Source of the DNA: CAVZGO01 sp963774935
GTDB taxonomy: Bacteria > Chloroflexota > Anaerolineae > Anaerolineales > UBA4823
NCBI GenBank assembly: GCA_963774935.1
Contig: CAVZGO010000007.1
Span: forward strand, 620,001 to 684,000
Direction: 5' to 3'
Length of the DNA stretch: 64,000 bases
The translations under genes were made by a program, and so were the position numbers. Positions 9,824-17,857 of the stretch are shown piece after piece (position 1 is the stretch's first letter; each line of letters begins with the position of its first letter). The notes below the pieces were generated by a model. The model ran no database searches, was not told the DNA's origin, and worked only from the letters and a program-made list of their open reading frames with translations.

Positions 9824-10501
9824 GTGCAGATCAGCGTGATTATACCGGCATTGGATGAGGCGGAGAGCATTGTCCATGTGCTGGCATCCATTCCTCGTGA
9901 GCAGATCATCGAGATCCTTGTGATTGATGGTGGGTCGCGTGATGGTACTGTGCATTTGGCTCAACAAGCTGGTGCAAAGGTCATCCTTGAGTCGCGCCGC
10001 GGCTATGGCCGCGCTTGCGCCCGAGGGGCAGCAGCTGCTCAGGGGGAGATTCTGGTGTTCCTGGATGCTGATGGTGCTGACGACCTGCAGCGGCTGGCTG
10101 ATCTGGTATCCCCAATTCTCGATGGCGCTTTTGATATGGTGTTGGGTTCACGCCTGGCTGGTAAGCTCGAACCTGGTGCCATGCCCTGGCACCAGCAAGT
10201 CGGCAACAAACTGGCAGCGCTGTGCATTCGCTGGCTTTATGGACTGCCAGTCACCGACCTGAGTCCATTCCGAGCGGTTCGGCGAGAGAGTTTGCTGGAT
10301 TTGCGTCTTGAGGAGATGACCTATGGCTGGCCGACCGAAATGATCGTCAAAGCCAGCCGGCGAGGGTGGCGGATTTGCGAGGTACCGGTGAGTTGTCACC
10401 GCCGGTTGGGTGGCAAATCCAAGATCAGCGGCACATTTCGAGGTACGGTTTTTGCTACCTGGCTGATCCTCAGCACAATATTTCGTTATACAAGGTGGTA
10501 G
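9824..10501 (+). CDS. GT2 glycosyltransferase, polyprenyl-phosphate sugar type
   Basis: A 225-residue GT-A fold enzyme. It begins ISVIIPALDEAESI, then VIDGGSRDGT, and has the metal-binding motif FLDADGADD. The ending GKSKISGTFRGTV matches dolichyl- or undecaprenyl-phosphate glycosyltransferases, which move a nucleotide-sugar residue to a lipid carrier at the cytoplasmic face. There is no C-terminal membrane anchor beyond a short hydrophobic helix. The start is GTG at 9824 with GGAG about 11 bp upstream. The next gene begins 3 bp after the stop, so the two are co-transcribed. The lipid-linked product may feed the GT87-like enzyme encoded divergently. Confidence 0.85.
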   Translation: MQISVIIPALDEAESIVHVLASIPREQIIEILVIDGGSRDGTVHLAQQAGAKVILESRRGYGRACARGAAAAQGEILVFLDADGADDLQRLADLVSPILDGAFDMVLGSRLAGKLEPGAMPWHQQVGNKLAALCIRWLYGLPVTDLSPFRAVRRESLLDLRLEEMTYGWPTEMIVKASRRGWRICEVPVSCHRRLGGKSKISGTFRGTVFATWLILSTIFRYTRW

Positions 10502-10504
10502 GAT

Positions 10505-11188
10505 ATGGCCAATGATACAGCCATAGTGATCATGGCGAAATACCCGCAGGCTGGAAAAACGAAAACACGTTTATGTCCCCCGCTGACTCAGCAGCAGGCG
10601 GCAGAATTTTACAGTGCATTGCTTCAAGATACCATCAATCTGGTGGCTCACCTGGAAAATGTCGACGTTGCAATCGCCATTTCACCGCCAGAAACTCAGG
10701 AGTACTTTGCTGAGATAGTTCCTCCTGGTTGCCTGCTCCTGCCAGTTAAAGGTACAGATATTGGGGAATGCCTGATAGCAGCGCTGTCTGGTCTGCTTGA
10801 GCGAGGTTACCAGAAAGCCATTGCGCTGAATTCGGATGGTCCGACCTTGCCGCCATTATTCCTGGTACAGGCTATCCATAAATTAGATGGGGTTGATCTT
10901 GTTATTGGACCGGCTGAAGATGGCGGATATTATCTGATTGGAATGAAACGCATCATCCCCGAAATATTTCAGGCGATTGACTGGAGCACTCTGATGGTAC
11001 TCCCTCAAACCCTTGAGCGAGTTAGTGATCTGTCAATGTCAGTAAGGCTATTACCGGCGTGGTACGACGTAGATACCCCCGAAGACTTGGCGCGGATTGC
11101 ATCAGAGCTGCAGATGTTGCCGGTTGGAGCACTGGAGCATACTCGTCTTGCGCTTTCGCGTTTCAATCGAACTTCAACTGATGCATAA
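10505..11188 (+). CDS. DUF2064/TIGR04282-family nucleotidyl/glycosyltransferase-like protein
   Basis: A 227-residue protein of the DUF2064 family (TIGR04282), which has a GT-A-like fold related to CofC-type nucleotidyltransferases. Diagnostic blocks are IVIMAKYPQAGKTKTRL at the N-terminus, the central ALNSDGPTLPP, and GPAEDGGYYLIGMK. Family members commonly sit beside GT2 transferases, as here with a 3-bp gap. Some have been named arsenosugar biosynthesis proteins by automated annotation, but nothing in this window supports an arsenic role. The reaction is not established. It converges with the radical SAM gene. Confidence 0.82.
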   Translation: MANDTAIVIMAKYPQAGKTKTRLCPPLTQQQAAEFYSALLQDTINLVAHLENVDVAIAISPPETQEYFAEIVPPGCLLLPVKGTDIGECLIAALSGLLERGYQKAIALNSDGPTLPPLFLVQAIHKLDGVDLVIGPAEDGGYYLIGMKRIIPEIFQAIDWSTLMVLPQTLERVSDLSMSVRLLPAWYDVDTPEDLARIASELQMLPVGALEHTRLALSRFNRTSTDA

Positions 11189-11221
11189 TTGGCTTCTCAC
11201 GGAAGCTGAGATTCACTTGCT

Positions 11222-12040
11222 TCAACGAAAGGTTTTATGGGAGTTGTTATCATCTTGCGATGATCCATCAAGTTCCGCCTGGATTTTCTCAACCACCTCT
11301 GACAGTGAGCGATCAGAATCTAACACGCGCATATCTGGATCCGTTGATAACGGATGCCAATAAAAGCCATCATTGTTTAGCGTGATCTCAGGTGCCAGGT
11401 TGGTTTTACTGATTTCCAGCCCTGCTTTCGAAAAACCTCGCCTGGCCAGGGGACGGATGATGTGATCATCTTCAGAAATGCCTAAAGACTGGCGTAACTC
11501 ACATATTTCCTGAAGATGGGCCGTGTTTGCTGGTGTTTCAGTTGATGAAAGGCGCACCCGAAAACCCTGGTCGACCAGCTTTTTTAGCCCATCTACAGTC
11601 TTTACCCAGCTTCCAGCTCCCCGGTAGGCATCGTGGTGAGCAGGGCTGCCGCCGTCCAGGCTGACCTGGATGATCAGGTTATCCGTGCGGATCTCGGCCA
11701 ATTGCTCGAGCCGATTTCGTTGCAGCAGCATTGCATTCGTCAAGATTGTCGTTGGAAGGCGTCTAGCAGCAAAATCTAGCATCTCATAAATGGAGTCCAA
11801 GAGAAATGGCTCTCCTCCAGTAAAGTAAACATGCTCAAATCCCAACACCTGAGCTTCCTCTACTCGGGCTCTTACCGTGTCTATCCCGATTTCTCGACGG
11901 GCTGCTCGTGGGCTGGATTCAGCTACGCAGTATGAGCAGTGCAGGTTGCAATCATAATTGGTATAAACCCATAATACCCTTCGGAAAGAGGCAGATTGAT
12001 CATCTGAATTTCTGTTCGAATAAATGTTAAAATCAGTCAT
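11222..12040 (-). CDS. Radical SAM protein
   Basis: A 272-residue radical S-adenosylmethionine enzyme. The 4Fe-4S cluster motif CNLHCSYC places Cys31, Cys35 and Cys38 as cluster ligands, and FTGGEPF at 73-79 is the SAM-binding GGE motif. The barrel core continues through ILTNAMLLQ and IIQVSLDGG. No C-terminal Cys-rich SPASM domain is present, so the protein is short for that class. The gene converges on the GT2/DUF2064 pair with a 33-bp gap. No peptide precursor gene was found next to it. The substrate is unknown. Confidence 0.85.
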   Translation of the reverse strand: MTDFNIYSNRNSDDQSASFRRVLWVYTNYDCNLHCSYCVAESSPRAARREIGIDTVRARVEEAQVLGFEHVYFTGGEPFLLDSIYEMLDFAARRLPTTILTNAMLLQRNRLEQLAEIRTDNLIIQVSLDGGSPAHHDAYRGAGSWVKTVDGLKKLVDQGFRVRLSSTETPANTAHLQEICELRQSLGISEDDHIIRPLARRGFSKAGLEISKTNLAPEITLNNDGFYWHPLSTDPDMRVLDSDRSLSEVVEKIQAELDGSSQDDNNSHKTFR

Positions 12041-12188
12041 TGGTGATGTCCATAAATGGTAGTTTATCGTAATTTAGAATATATTCAGTCACTAACTTTG
12101 AATAGAATTTGTTGTTATGCATGCAAGCGATCATCGCTGCAATCCACAATCACGACCTTATCTTCACTGGCATTGAGGAGAAAACAGG

Positions 12189-12683
12189 ATGAACCAAACG
12201 ATGAATAAGTCTGGCAGCCAAAATCCTTTAAATTGGATCGCCGTGTTGAGGATCCTGGTAGGTTTGATGTTTCTTACCACATGGGCAAGCAATCTTTCCA
12301 GGGGCGTTTATACTCCCGATGGCCTACAGACTTTTTTTAGCCAGGAATATCCACAGACCGAGAATCCACTGGGTTTTTATGCCAGTTTTATCAATAATGT
12401 AATTTTACCAGCCCGGAATGTTTTTGCTCCCTTCCAGCTGGTTGCTGAGGGTCTGCTGGGAGTGGCATTATTAGTGGGTGCATTTACCCCGCTGTTCAGC
12501 CTGGCGGGGATTTTCTTTCTGATAAATACCTTTTTAGCCAGCCTCGGGCAGGATTGGCCGTGGGCTTATTTATTGCCAATAGGTATCCTCCTGGCGACCA
12601 GCTTTACCCGGGCTGGGCGAGTGTTCGGTGTAGACAAAATCTTATTGAAACGCTTTGGTGAACGGGGTCGCTTTCTTTGGTAG
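12189..12683 (+). CDS. DoxX-family membrane protein
   Basis: A 164-residue protein with four hydrophobic segments. LRILVGLMFLTTWASNL at the N-terminus and the LVAEGLLGVALLVGAFTP block are typical of DoxX/DoxD-like proteins. Characterised DoxD is a small subunit of thiosulfate:quinone oxidoreductase, but most bacterial DoxX proteins have no proven role. The start ATG at 12189 follows GAGGAG. It is the first of a short plus-strand run with the small membrane protein at 12956. Confidence 0.72.
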   Translation: MNQTMNKSGSQNPLNWIAVLRILVGLMFLTTWASNLSRGVYTPDGLQTFFSQEYPQTENPLGFYASFINNVILPARNVFAPFQLVAEGLLGVALLVGAFTPLFSLAGIFFLINTFLASLGQDWPWAYLLPIGILLATSFTRAGRVFGVDKILLKRFGERGRFLW

Positions 12684-12943
12684 CATTGTCTTCCAGCCGG
12701 GAACAATTGCTTGCTTTCCGCTCAAGCTGCCATAACCTTAATGCCCACTTTACCGAGGACTTGTTGCAATGTCCGGTTGAAGCTAGTGGCCGGGTGGTTA
12801 TAAAAGGCGGGAGACAGCATCTCGTGTGGGGTCTAAAGCCGTTGAGCTGGAGACCCTTCTGGGTTAAGAATCAATTGATGTGCAGGGAATTTCCGCGAAT
12901 AATTATTGCTGATCAATTTGTACTTAATGATTTCGTGTTATGA
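12677..12943 (+). CDS. Possible small hypothetical protein, weak
   Basis: An 88-codon frame starting with TTG and overlapping the end of the DoxX gene by 7 bp. It has no recognisable domain and no hydrophobic segment or Cys/His motif pattern. No ribosome binding site stands out. I list it because the 272 bp between two real genes is otherwise empty. It could be untranslated spacer or the decayed remnant of a gene. Confidence 0.2.
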   Translation: MVALSSSREQLLAFRSSCHNLNAHFTEDLLQCPVEASGRVVIKGGRQHLVWGLKPLSWRPFWVKNQLMCREFPRIIIADQFVLNDFVL

Positions 12944-12955
12944 GGAGGCCAGGCT

Positions 12956-13399
12956 ATGCATTCTAACCGTCTTGCCATCACCAGTACGCGTATCTTAGTT
13001 GGTCTGGTCTTCCTTTGGAATGTACAATGCGCAGTTACATTCTTGCTGTGGCCGGAGCGCTATGCCACTTCTTTTGAGCTTACTGGAGCGGTGGGTAACG
13101 CCATCATCCAGGGATTAGGGGTGCTGTTTCTCATGTGGAATGTGCCTTATGCCGTAGCGCTCTGGCATCCATTCCGGTATTATATTTCCCTATATGAGGC
13201 GCTTGTGATGCAGACAATCGGTCTGCTGGGCGAGTCAGCCATTTATCTTGGCATCCCTTTGGCGCATGAAACAGCGCGCGGATCTGTGATACGTTTTATC
13301 CTTTTTGACGCAGTGGGGCTATTGCTGCTGATAATCGCTGCCTGGATTACCTGGCGGCATCTAAGAGTGCCAGGATCTCCAGTGGGTCACCCTTCGTAA
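12956..13399 (+). CDS. Small four-helix membrane protein, function unknown
   Basis: A 147-residue protein with about four transmembrane stretches, beginning ITSTRILVGLVFLWNVQ and ending LLLLIIAAWITWRHLR. I do not recognise a named family. The general build resembles DoxX-like and other small integral proteins, such as the one encoded just upstream. AGGAGG sits 6-11 bp before the ATG, so expression is likely. Its last 53 bp overlap the 3' end of the ferredoxin-like gene on the opposite strand. Confidence 0.7.
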   Translation: MHSNRLAITSTRILVGLVFLWNVQCAVTFLLWPERYATSFELTGAVGNAIIQGLGVLFLMWNVPYAVALWHPFRYYISLYEALVMQTIGLLGESAIYLGIPLAHETARGSVIRFILFDAVGLLLLIIAAWITWRHLRVPGSPVGHPS

Positions 13400-14306
13400 C
13401 ATCGCGCATCAGGCTGAGCGCTCCTTGCTCGCAATGGTTAACACATACTCCACATCCCATGCAGTTTGAAGTATCGATCTGAGCGGTGAAGTCCACCAGC
13501 TTGATTGCATCAAACTGGCAGTTTTCAGCGCAGCTGCCGCAGCCAATGCAGGCCTCTGGCAAAACCTGGGCAATGTAGCCAGATGAAGCCAGCATTTGTG
13601 TTCCGTTCCGTTGAGATTGCATCGCCCCGCAGCAGCAGCTGCAACAGTTGCATATGGCATAAAAACGACCCAGCATGGCATCCTTGAAAAATGCGTGGTG
13701 CACATGCCCGCGTTGGTCTTCCGCCTCCAAAATTGCCACCGCCTCGGCTGGGCTGATCCAGCGGCTGCGGTTGGGGATATGTTCCTGCACATAGCTGGCG
13801 AAAGGCTCGCCCACGACCAGGCAAACATCCAGCGGCAGGCAAGGATTTGGTCGTGCAGAGCGGCAGGGACAATCAAGTGCGACGATGTGATCTGGGTTTT
13901 TTAATATGATGTCACGCGCTCGCTGGTATGGGATGATCGACTCCAGGTTGGGCAGACGGATTTCTTCGTTAACCAGCACGAGTTCTCGGGCTGCCTGCAG
14001 AGGCAGCACCTTCCCGTGGTAATTGTCGGAAAATGTAATTCTTTTCTGCAGTTGTGAGCTAACACCAGGGGCAACTTTTACGGCTTGTCGCTTGAATAAT
14101 TTCAATAAGCGTGCAACAATTGGCTTAAATCTCTTTGCCAGCCAGTGCTCGCCGATACCAATTCCGATATACAGGTAGGTCCAGCGCCCATAAATCGTGC
14201 CGTGCAGCCAGTCAAACCAGGAATAACCTGGTGTACGGCGCGCTTCATGTAGAAATTTCATTGTAGATGGAGCAATCAGTGAGAAACGCTTTCGTCTTTG
14301 TTTCAT
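13347..14306 (-). CDS. Cys-rich 4Fe-4S ferredoxin-like protein
   Basis: A 319-residue protein whose C-terminus carries a classical double-cluster ferredoxin domain: Cys253, 256, 259, 263 and Cys282, 285, 288, 292 in ACIGCGSCAENC and NCMGCGVCVNHC. Two further Cys groups lie upstream: Cys146, 148, 156, 162, and the dense CNCCSCCCG at 219-227. These suggest extra metal or cluster sites. The N-terminal 80 residues hold a possible membrane-associated helix. It starts 23 bp after livF on the same strand and so may be the last gene of the liv operon. A transport role is not evident; electron transfer is inferred. No partner oxidoreductase is adjacent. Confidence 0.82.
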   Translation of the reverse strand: MKQRRKRFSLIAPSTMKFLHEARRTPGYSWFDWLHGTIYGRWTYLYIGIGIGEHWLAKRFKPIVARLLKLFKRQAVKVAPGVSSQLQKRITFSDNYHGKVLPLQAARELVLVNEEIRLPNLESIIPYQRARDIILKNPDHIVALDCPCRSARPNPCLPLDVCLVVGEPFASYVQEHIPNRSRWISPAEAVAILEAEDQRGHVHHAFFKDAMLGRFYAICNCCSCCCGAMQSQRNGTQMLASSGYIAQVLPEACIGCGSCAENCQFDAIKLVDFTAQIDTSNCMGCGVCVNHCEQGALSLMRDVTKGDPLEILALLDAAR

Positions 14307-14329
14307 TAGGCTCTTTTTTCTAACCCTGC

Positions 14330-15052
14330 TTAACCTCCCAGGTAGGCTTCCTTCACTCGCGGGTTTGCCAGCAGGTCTTGACCGGTTCCGCTCAGTATGA
14401 TTCGCCCCGTTTCCAATACATATCCACGGTGTGCCAGGCGCAGCGCCATATACGCGTTTTGCTCAACCAACAGCACCGTAGTGCCGGTCTGGTTGATCTC
14501 CTTGAGTACCTTGAATATATCACGAACTAATACCGGCGCCAGCCCCATCGATGGCTCATCCAGCAGCATCATCTGTCCCCGGCTCATCAAAGCCCGCCCT
14601 ACAGCAAGCATTTGCTGCTCTCCACCTGAGAGCGTGCCGCTCAACTGGTTCTGGCGTTCTTTCAAGCGGGGGAAAATGCCAAAGACGCGCTCGAAATCAC
14701 CCCCGATCTCACCTTTATCTTTGCGCTGCCAGGTAGCCAGTTTCAAATTTTCCATCACTGTGAGGTTTCCAAAGATACCTCGACCTTCAGGCACCTGGGC
14801 GATCCCTAAAGCAACGATTTTATCAGCAGGAATGCCGTGCAGGTTGATCCCTTTATATTGAATGGTGCCCTTGAAAGGTACTATTCCTGAGACACCTCTC
14901 AGTGTGGATGATTTTCCAGCCCCATTGGCGCCGATTAATGTGACGATCTCGCCCTCATAAACTTCGAAGGAGATGCCTCGAACCGCATTAATGTTGCCGT
15001 AAGAGATGCTCAGATCCTGCACAGATAACAAAGCGAGTTGGTCCTGGCTCAT
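14330..15052 (-). CDS. livF: Branched-chain amino-acid ABC transporter ATPase LivF
   Basis: A 240-residue ABC ATPase of the high-affinity branched-chain amino-acid importer. Walker A GANGAGKS is at 41-48, the signature LSGGEQQ at 141-147 and Walker B LLDEPS at 163-168. The short length and AQVPEGRGIFGNLTV block are specific to LivF rather than LivG. Its ATG overlaps the livG stop by 4 bp (ATGA), indicating translational coupling. It pairs with LivG on the cytoplasmic side of LivHM. Confidence 0.95.
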   Translation of the reverse strand: MSQDQLALLSVQDLSISYGNINAVRGISFEVYEGEIVTLIGANGAGKSSTLRGVSGIVPFKGTIQYKGINLHGIPADKIVALGIAQVPEGRGIFGNLTVMENLKLATWQRKDKGEIGGDFERVFGIFPRLKERQNQLSGTLSGGEQQMLAVGRALMSRGQMMLLDEPSMGLAPVLVRDIFKVLKEINQTGTTVLLVEQNAYMALRLAHRGYVLETGRIILSGTGQDLLANPRVKEAYLGG

Positions 15053-15816
15053 ATCTCTGCTCCTTCGCCGAGGTAGGCTTCCAGAACTTTGGGGTCATTT
15101 TGAATTTGAGAAGGGGTTCCCTCAGCGATGGTTGCACCAAAGTCAAGCACTTTGATCCTCTCGCATATGCCCATTACCAGCCGCATCTGGTGTTCGATTA
15201 AGATAATGGTGAGCTTAAATTCCTTGCGAATCCACAGGATGAAGTCCATCAACTGGTCGATCTCGTTGGGGTTAATCCCTGCAGCCGGCTCATCCAGCAG
15301 CAGGAGCTTCGGTTGAGTAGCCATGGCACGGGTGATTTCGAGACGCCGTTGTAAACCGTAGGGTAAGTTCTTTGCCAGCTCACCTGCATAATCCTCAAGC
15401 TTGAAGAAAGCCAGTAGCTCCAGCGCATAATCGATGTTTTGTTGTTCAACTTTAGGAAATCGACCAAGATGCAGCAGTGCTTCGAGCGGATTATAGTGCA
15501 CCCGGTGATATGCTGCGATGCGTACATTATCCAACACAGTCAGGTCATTGAATAGGCGGATGGTCTGGAATGTACGCGCAATGCCCAAATCGGTGATCTG
15601 GTTCGGGCGCCTGCCAACTAGCTCTGTGTTTTCGAGGCGGATGCTCCCCTGGGTTGGGTGATAGACGCCGGTGATCAGGTTGAATATAGTAGTTTTTCCA
15701 GCGCCATTCGGGCCAATGATGCCAATCAACTCCCCGGGTTCTAATCCCAGGTTGAAGTTTGCAACGGCTTGCAGGCCGCCAAAATAATGGGTCATTTCCT
15801 TAACTTGCAGAAGCAT
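15049..15816 (-). CDS. livG: Branched-chain amino-acid ABC transporter ATPase LivG
   Basis: A 255-residue ABC ATPase. It has Walker A GPNGAGKT, the LivG block LGIARTFQTIRLFNDLTVLDNV, the variant signature LPYGLQRRLEI and Walker B LLLDEPAAG. I placed the start at the ATG at 15816 (MLLQVKEMTHYFGG) because GGAGG precedes it and the family begins there. A longer in-frame extension reads back into livM and is not conserved. The start lies 17 bp inside the end of livM. It works with LivF to power LivHM. Confidence 0.95.
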   Translation of the reverse strand: MLLQVKEMTHYFGGLQAVANFNLGLEPGELIGIIGPNGAGKTTIFNLITGVYHPTQGSIRLENTELVGRRPNQITDLGIARTFQTIRLFNDLTVLDNVRIAAYHRVHYNPLEALLHLGRFPKVEQQNIDYALELLAFFKLEDYAGELAKNLPYGLQRRLEITRAMATQPKLLLLDEPAAGINPNEIDQLMDFILWIRKEFKLTIILIEHQMRLVMGICERIKVLDFGATIAEGTPSQIQNDPKVLEAYLGEGAEI

Positions 15817-16855
15817 CGCTGGCCTCCTGCTTTGGTTTATGTAGTTTACTGGCGACCAGTTCATAGCCAGGGATGAACCAGCGAAACTCTCGCAGTCCCA
15901 TGATCCCACGTGGCCGGTAAAGCATTAGGAAGACCAACATCAACGGCATGAGCACAAAGCGCCAGACCTGCAGCGGTCGTAAGATCTCCAGCAACAGCGT
16001 GTAGGTGGCAGCACCAAGTATGGAGCCGCCAATCGAACCAATTCCTCCCAGGTACACCATGATTAGAAAGTCGGTTGATTTAATGATGTCAAATACGCGC
16101 GGGCTGATGAACTGCAGCAGGTGACCAAACAGCGCACCGCCCACACCAGCAAAGAAAGAAGAAACCAGGAATGTCAGCATTTTTACCTGGCGTGTATTCA
16201 CGCTCATCAAGTCACTGGCAATTTCATCCTCGCGTATGGAGAGCACCCCGCGTCCGTAATTCGAGTAGATAAAGTTGCGAATTACCCACAGGGAGATGAC
16301 TGTCCAGAAGAACACCCACGGCATGGTAGTTAACTTATCGATTCCAGGAATGCCGCGTGGCCCGCCGATGGCATCAATGTTTTCGATCACAGATTTGACG
16401 ATCATATTGAAAGCTAAAGTAACGATTGCCAGATAGTCACCGCGGGTTCGGAAGGATGGAATGGCCACTACCAGACCCACCAGAGCAGTACAAAGCCCAG
16501 CGATTATGATAGTTACCGGGAAAAGCCATGCCACCAGGTTGGGCGGCCATACGTACATCGTCAACAAAGCTGCCACGTATGCGCCAACGGCCATAAATCC
16601 GGCATGCCCCACCGAAAACTCACCCATATAGCCATTAACCAGGTTCAGACTTACGGTCATAATGGTGTTGATCCCTACGTACATCAGTATAAGCTGGTAG
16701 TAAGGCGAAATCCAATTGAATCGAGGGATCAGGATGGATAAAACAAAACCGATCACAATGAGAATCGGCAAGATTTTACGGTTGGACATCAATTTTTCCC
16801 AACCCAGCTTGAAACGAGTTCGCCAATTTGAGGTGTTCGCTGGTTTGTTTGCCAC
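15800..16855 (-). CDS. livM: Branched-chain amino-acid ABC transporter permease LivM
   Basis: A 351-residue inner-membrane permease with about ten hydrophobic segments. Family blocks include LVNGYMGEFSVGHAGFMAVGAYVAA and YGRGVLSIREDEIAS, the latter forming the coupling loop for the ATPases. The start is GTG at 16855, two bases after the livH stop and preceded by AAGGTG. The C-terminal hydrophilic tail is slightly long for the family. The 3' end overlaps the livG start. Confidence 0.94.
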   Translation of the reverse strand: MANKPANTSNWRTRFKLGWEKLMSNRKILPILIVIGFVLSILIPRFNWISPYYQLILMYVGINTIMTVSLNLVNGYMGEFSVGHAGFMAVGAYVAALLTMYVWPPNLVAWLFPVTIIIAGLCTALVGLVVAIPSFRTRGDYLAIVTLAFNMIVKSVIENIDAIGGPRGIPGIDKLTTMPWVFFWTVISLWVIRNFIYSNYGRGVLSIREDEIASDLMSVNTRQVKMLTFLVSSFFAGVGGALFGHLLQFISPRVFDIIKSTDFLIMVYLGGIGSIGGSILGAATYTLLLEILRPLQVWRFVLMPLMLVFLMLYRPRGIMGLREFRWFIPGYELVASKLHKPKQEASDASAS

Positions 16856-16857
16856 GG

Positions 16858-17733
16858 TTACACCTTCTGCGGTCGGGGCTGCCCTAAAATGCCATAAGGT
16901 CTGAATATCAATAGCACCAGGAGCAGGGAAAAACTGATGAAATCTCGATACGTGGAAGGTAAAAAGGCAGCCACCATGATCTCGAGAGCACCGAGGATGA
17001 AACCACCGAGCATGGCGCCGCGCACATTACCAATCCCGCCGACAACTGCCGAGATAAAAGCCTTCCACCCAATCAGGATGCCCATATACGGGTCGATGAC
17101 AGGAAATGCCTGGGCGTACATCACGCCAGCGGCGGCTCCAAGACTGGTACCGATAAAAAAGGTTAGTGATATCACTAAGTTAACCGGCACACCTAGAAGC
17201 GGTACGATGGCTTTATCCCACGATATCGCTCGCATAGCCATCCCCACCATCGTCCGACGCACAATGAAATCAAGCAGAATTAATAGGCTGATCGACAGAA
17301 GGATGATAATTATCTGTAGCGAAGAGATCGTCACGCCGCCGATTGTCCAGGTGGTGGTGGGGAGCAGGGTTGGTACATGTTGGGGGTAGGGGAAGAAAAC
17401 CAGGGTAAGATTTTCCAAAAAGATGCCTACCCCCAGGGCAGTGATCACCGCGGAAACGCGTGGCGCATTACGCAGGGGCTTGTAGGCTATTCTCTCGATG
17501 AATACTCCCAGCAACCCCACACCCAGCATGGATAGCAGCAAGGTGGGGATGAAAGGTAATTTCAGCACCGTAGCACTCAGGAAGCAGAAGAACGCGCCAA
17601 CCATGAACAGGTCGCCATGAGCAAAGTTGATCATGCGCAAGATGCCGTACACCATTGTGTAGCCCAGCGCAATCAGCGCATAAATGCTTCCGAGCTGAAG
17701 GGCATTCAGCGCTTGCTGAAGAAAATAGGTCAT
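16858..17733 (-). CDS. livH: Branched-chain amino-acid ABC transporter permease LivH
   Basis: A 291-residue permease with about eight hydrophobic segments. The N-terminal LGSIYALIALGYTMVYGILRMINFAHGDLFMVGA is the hallmark LivH block (cited here in parts: LGSIYALIALGYTMV, then RMINFAHGDL). The pocket-lining VVGGIGNVRGAMLGG is near the C-terminus. GAGGTG precedes the ATG by 5 bp. A 124-bp spacer containing an inverted repeat separates it from livK upstream, consistent with lower permease than binding-protein output. Confidence 0.94.
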   Translation of the reverse strand: MTYFLQQALNALQLGSIYALIALGYTMVYGILRMINFAHGDLFMVGAFFCFLSATVLKLPFIPTLLLSMLGVGLLGVFIERIAYKPLRNAPRVSAVITALGVGIFLENLTLVFFPYPQHVPTLLPTTTWTIGGVTISSLQIIIILLSISLLILLDFIVRRTMVGMAMRAISWDKAIVPLLGVPVNLVISLTFFIGTSLGAAAGVMYAQAFPVIDPYMGILIGWKAFISAVVGGIGNVRGAMLGGFILGALEIMVAAFLPSTYRDFISFSLLLVLLIFRPYGILGQPRPQKV

Positions 17734-17753
17734 GGTTTCACCTCATAACCAGA

Positions 17754-17843
17754 AACCTCCCGCAAATTGCCCTCCTTGGAGCTTCACTCAGACTGGAGAT
17801 TGGGCATCGGAGTGAGTTTCAGGTTTGGTTTCTGCGGGAGGTT
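17754..17843 (-). promoter_or_regulatory. Inverted repeat between livK and livH
   Basis: AACCTCCCGCA (17754-17764) and TGCGGGAGGTT (17833-17843) are perfect 11-bp complements enclosing about 68 nt. A competing 7-bp pairing, AGAAACC with GGTTTCT (17827-17833), overlaps the same arms. Such a structure after a binding-protein gene commonly stabilises the upstream transcript or trims read-through into the permease genes. That role is inferred. Confidence 0.5.
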
Positions 17844-17857
17844 CGAATCTTCAAGCG

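Noticed and set aside
15817..15909. N-terminal extension of LivG
   Set aside because: It lies within livM coding sequence, lacks family similarity, and GGAGG supports ATG 15816.
17838..17852. GGTTCGAATC resembles a tRNA T-loop
   Set aside because: No acceptor-stem partner, D-arm or anticodon arm lies at tRNA distances; it is the right arm of the livK-livH inverted repeat.
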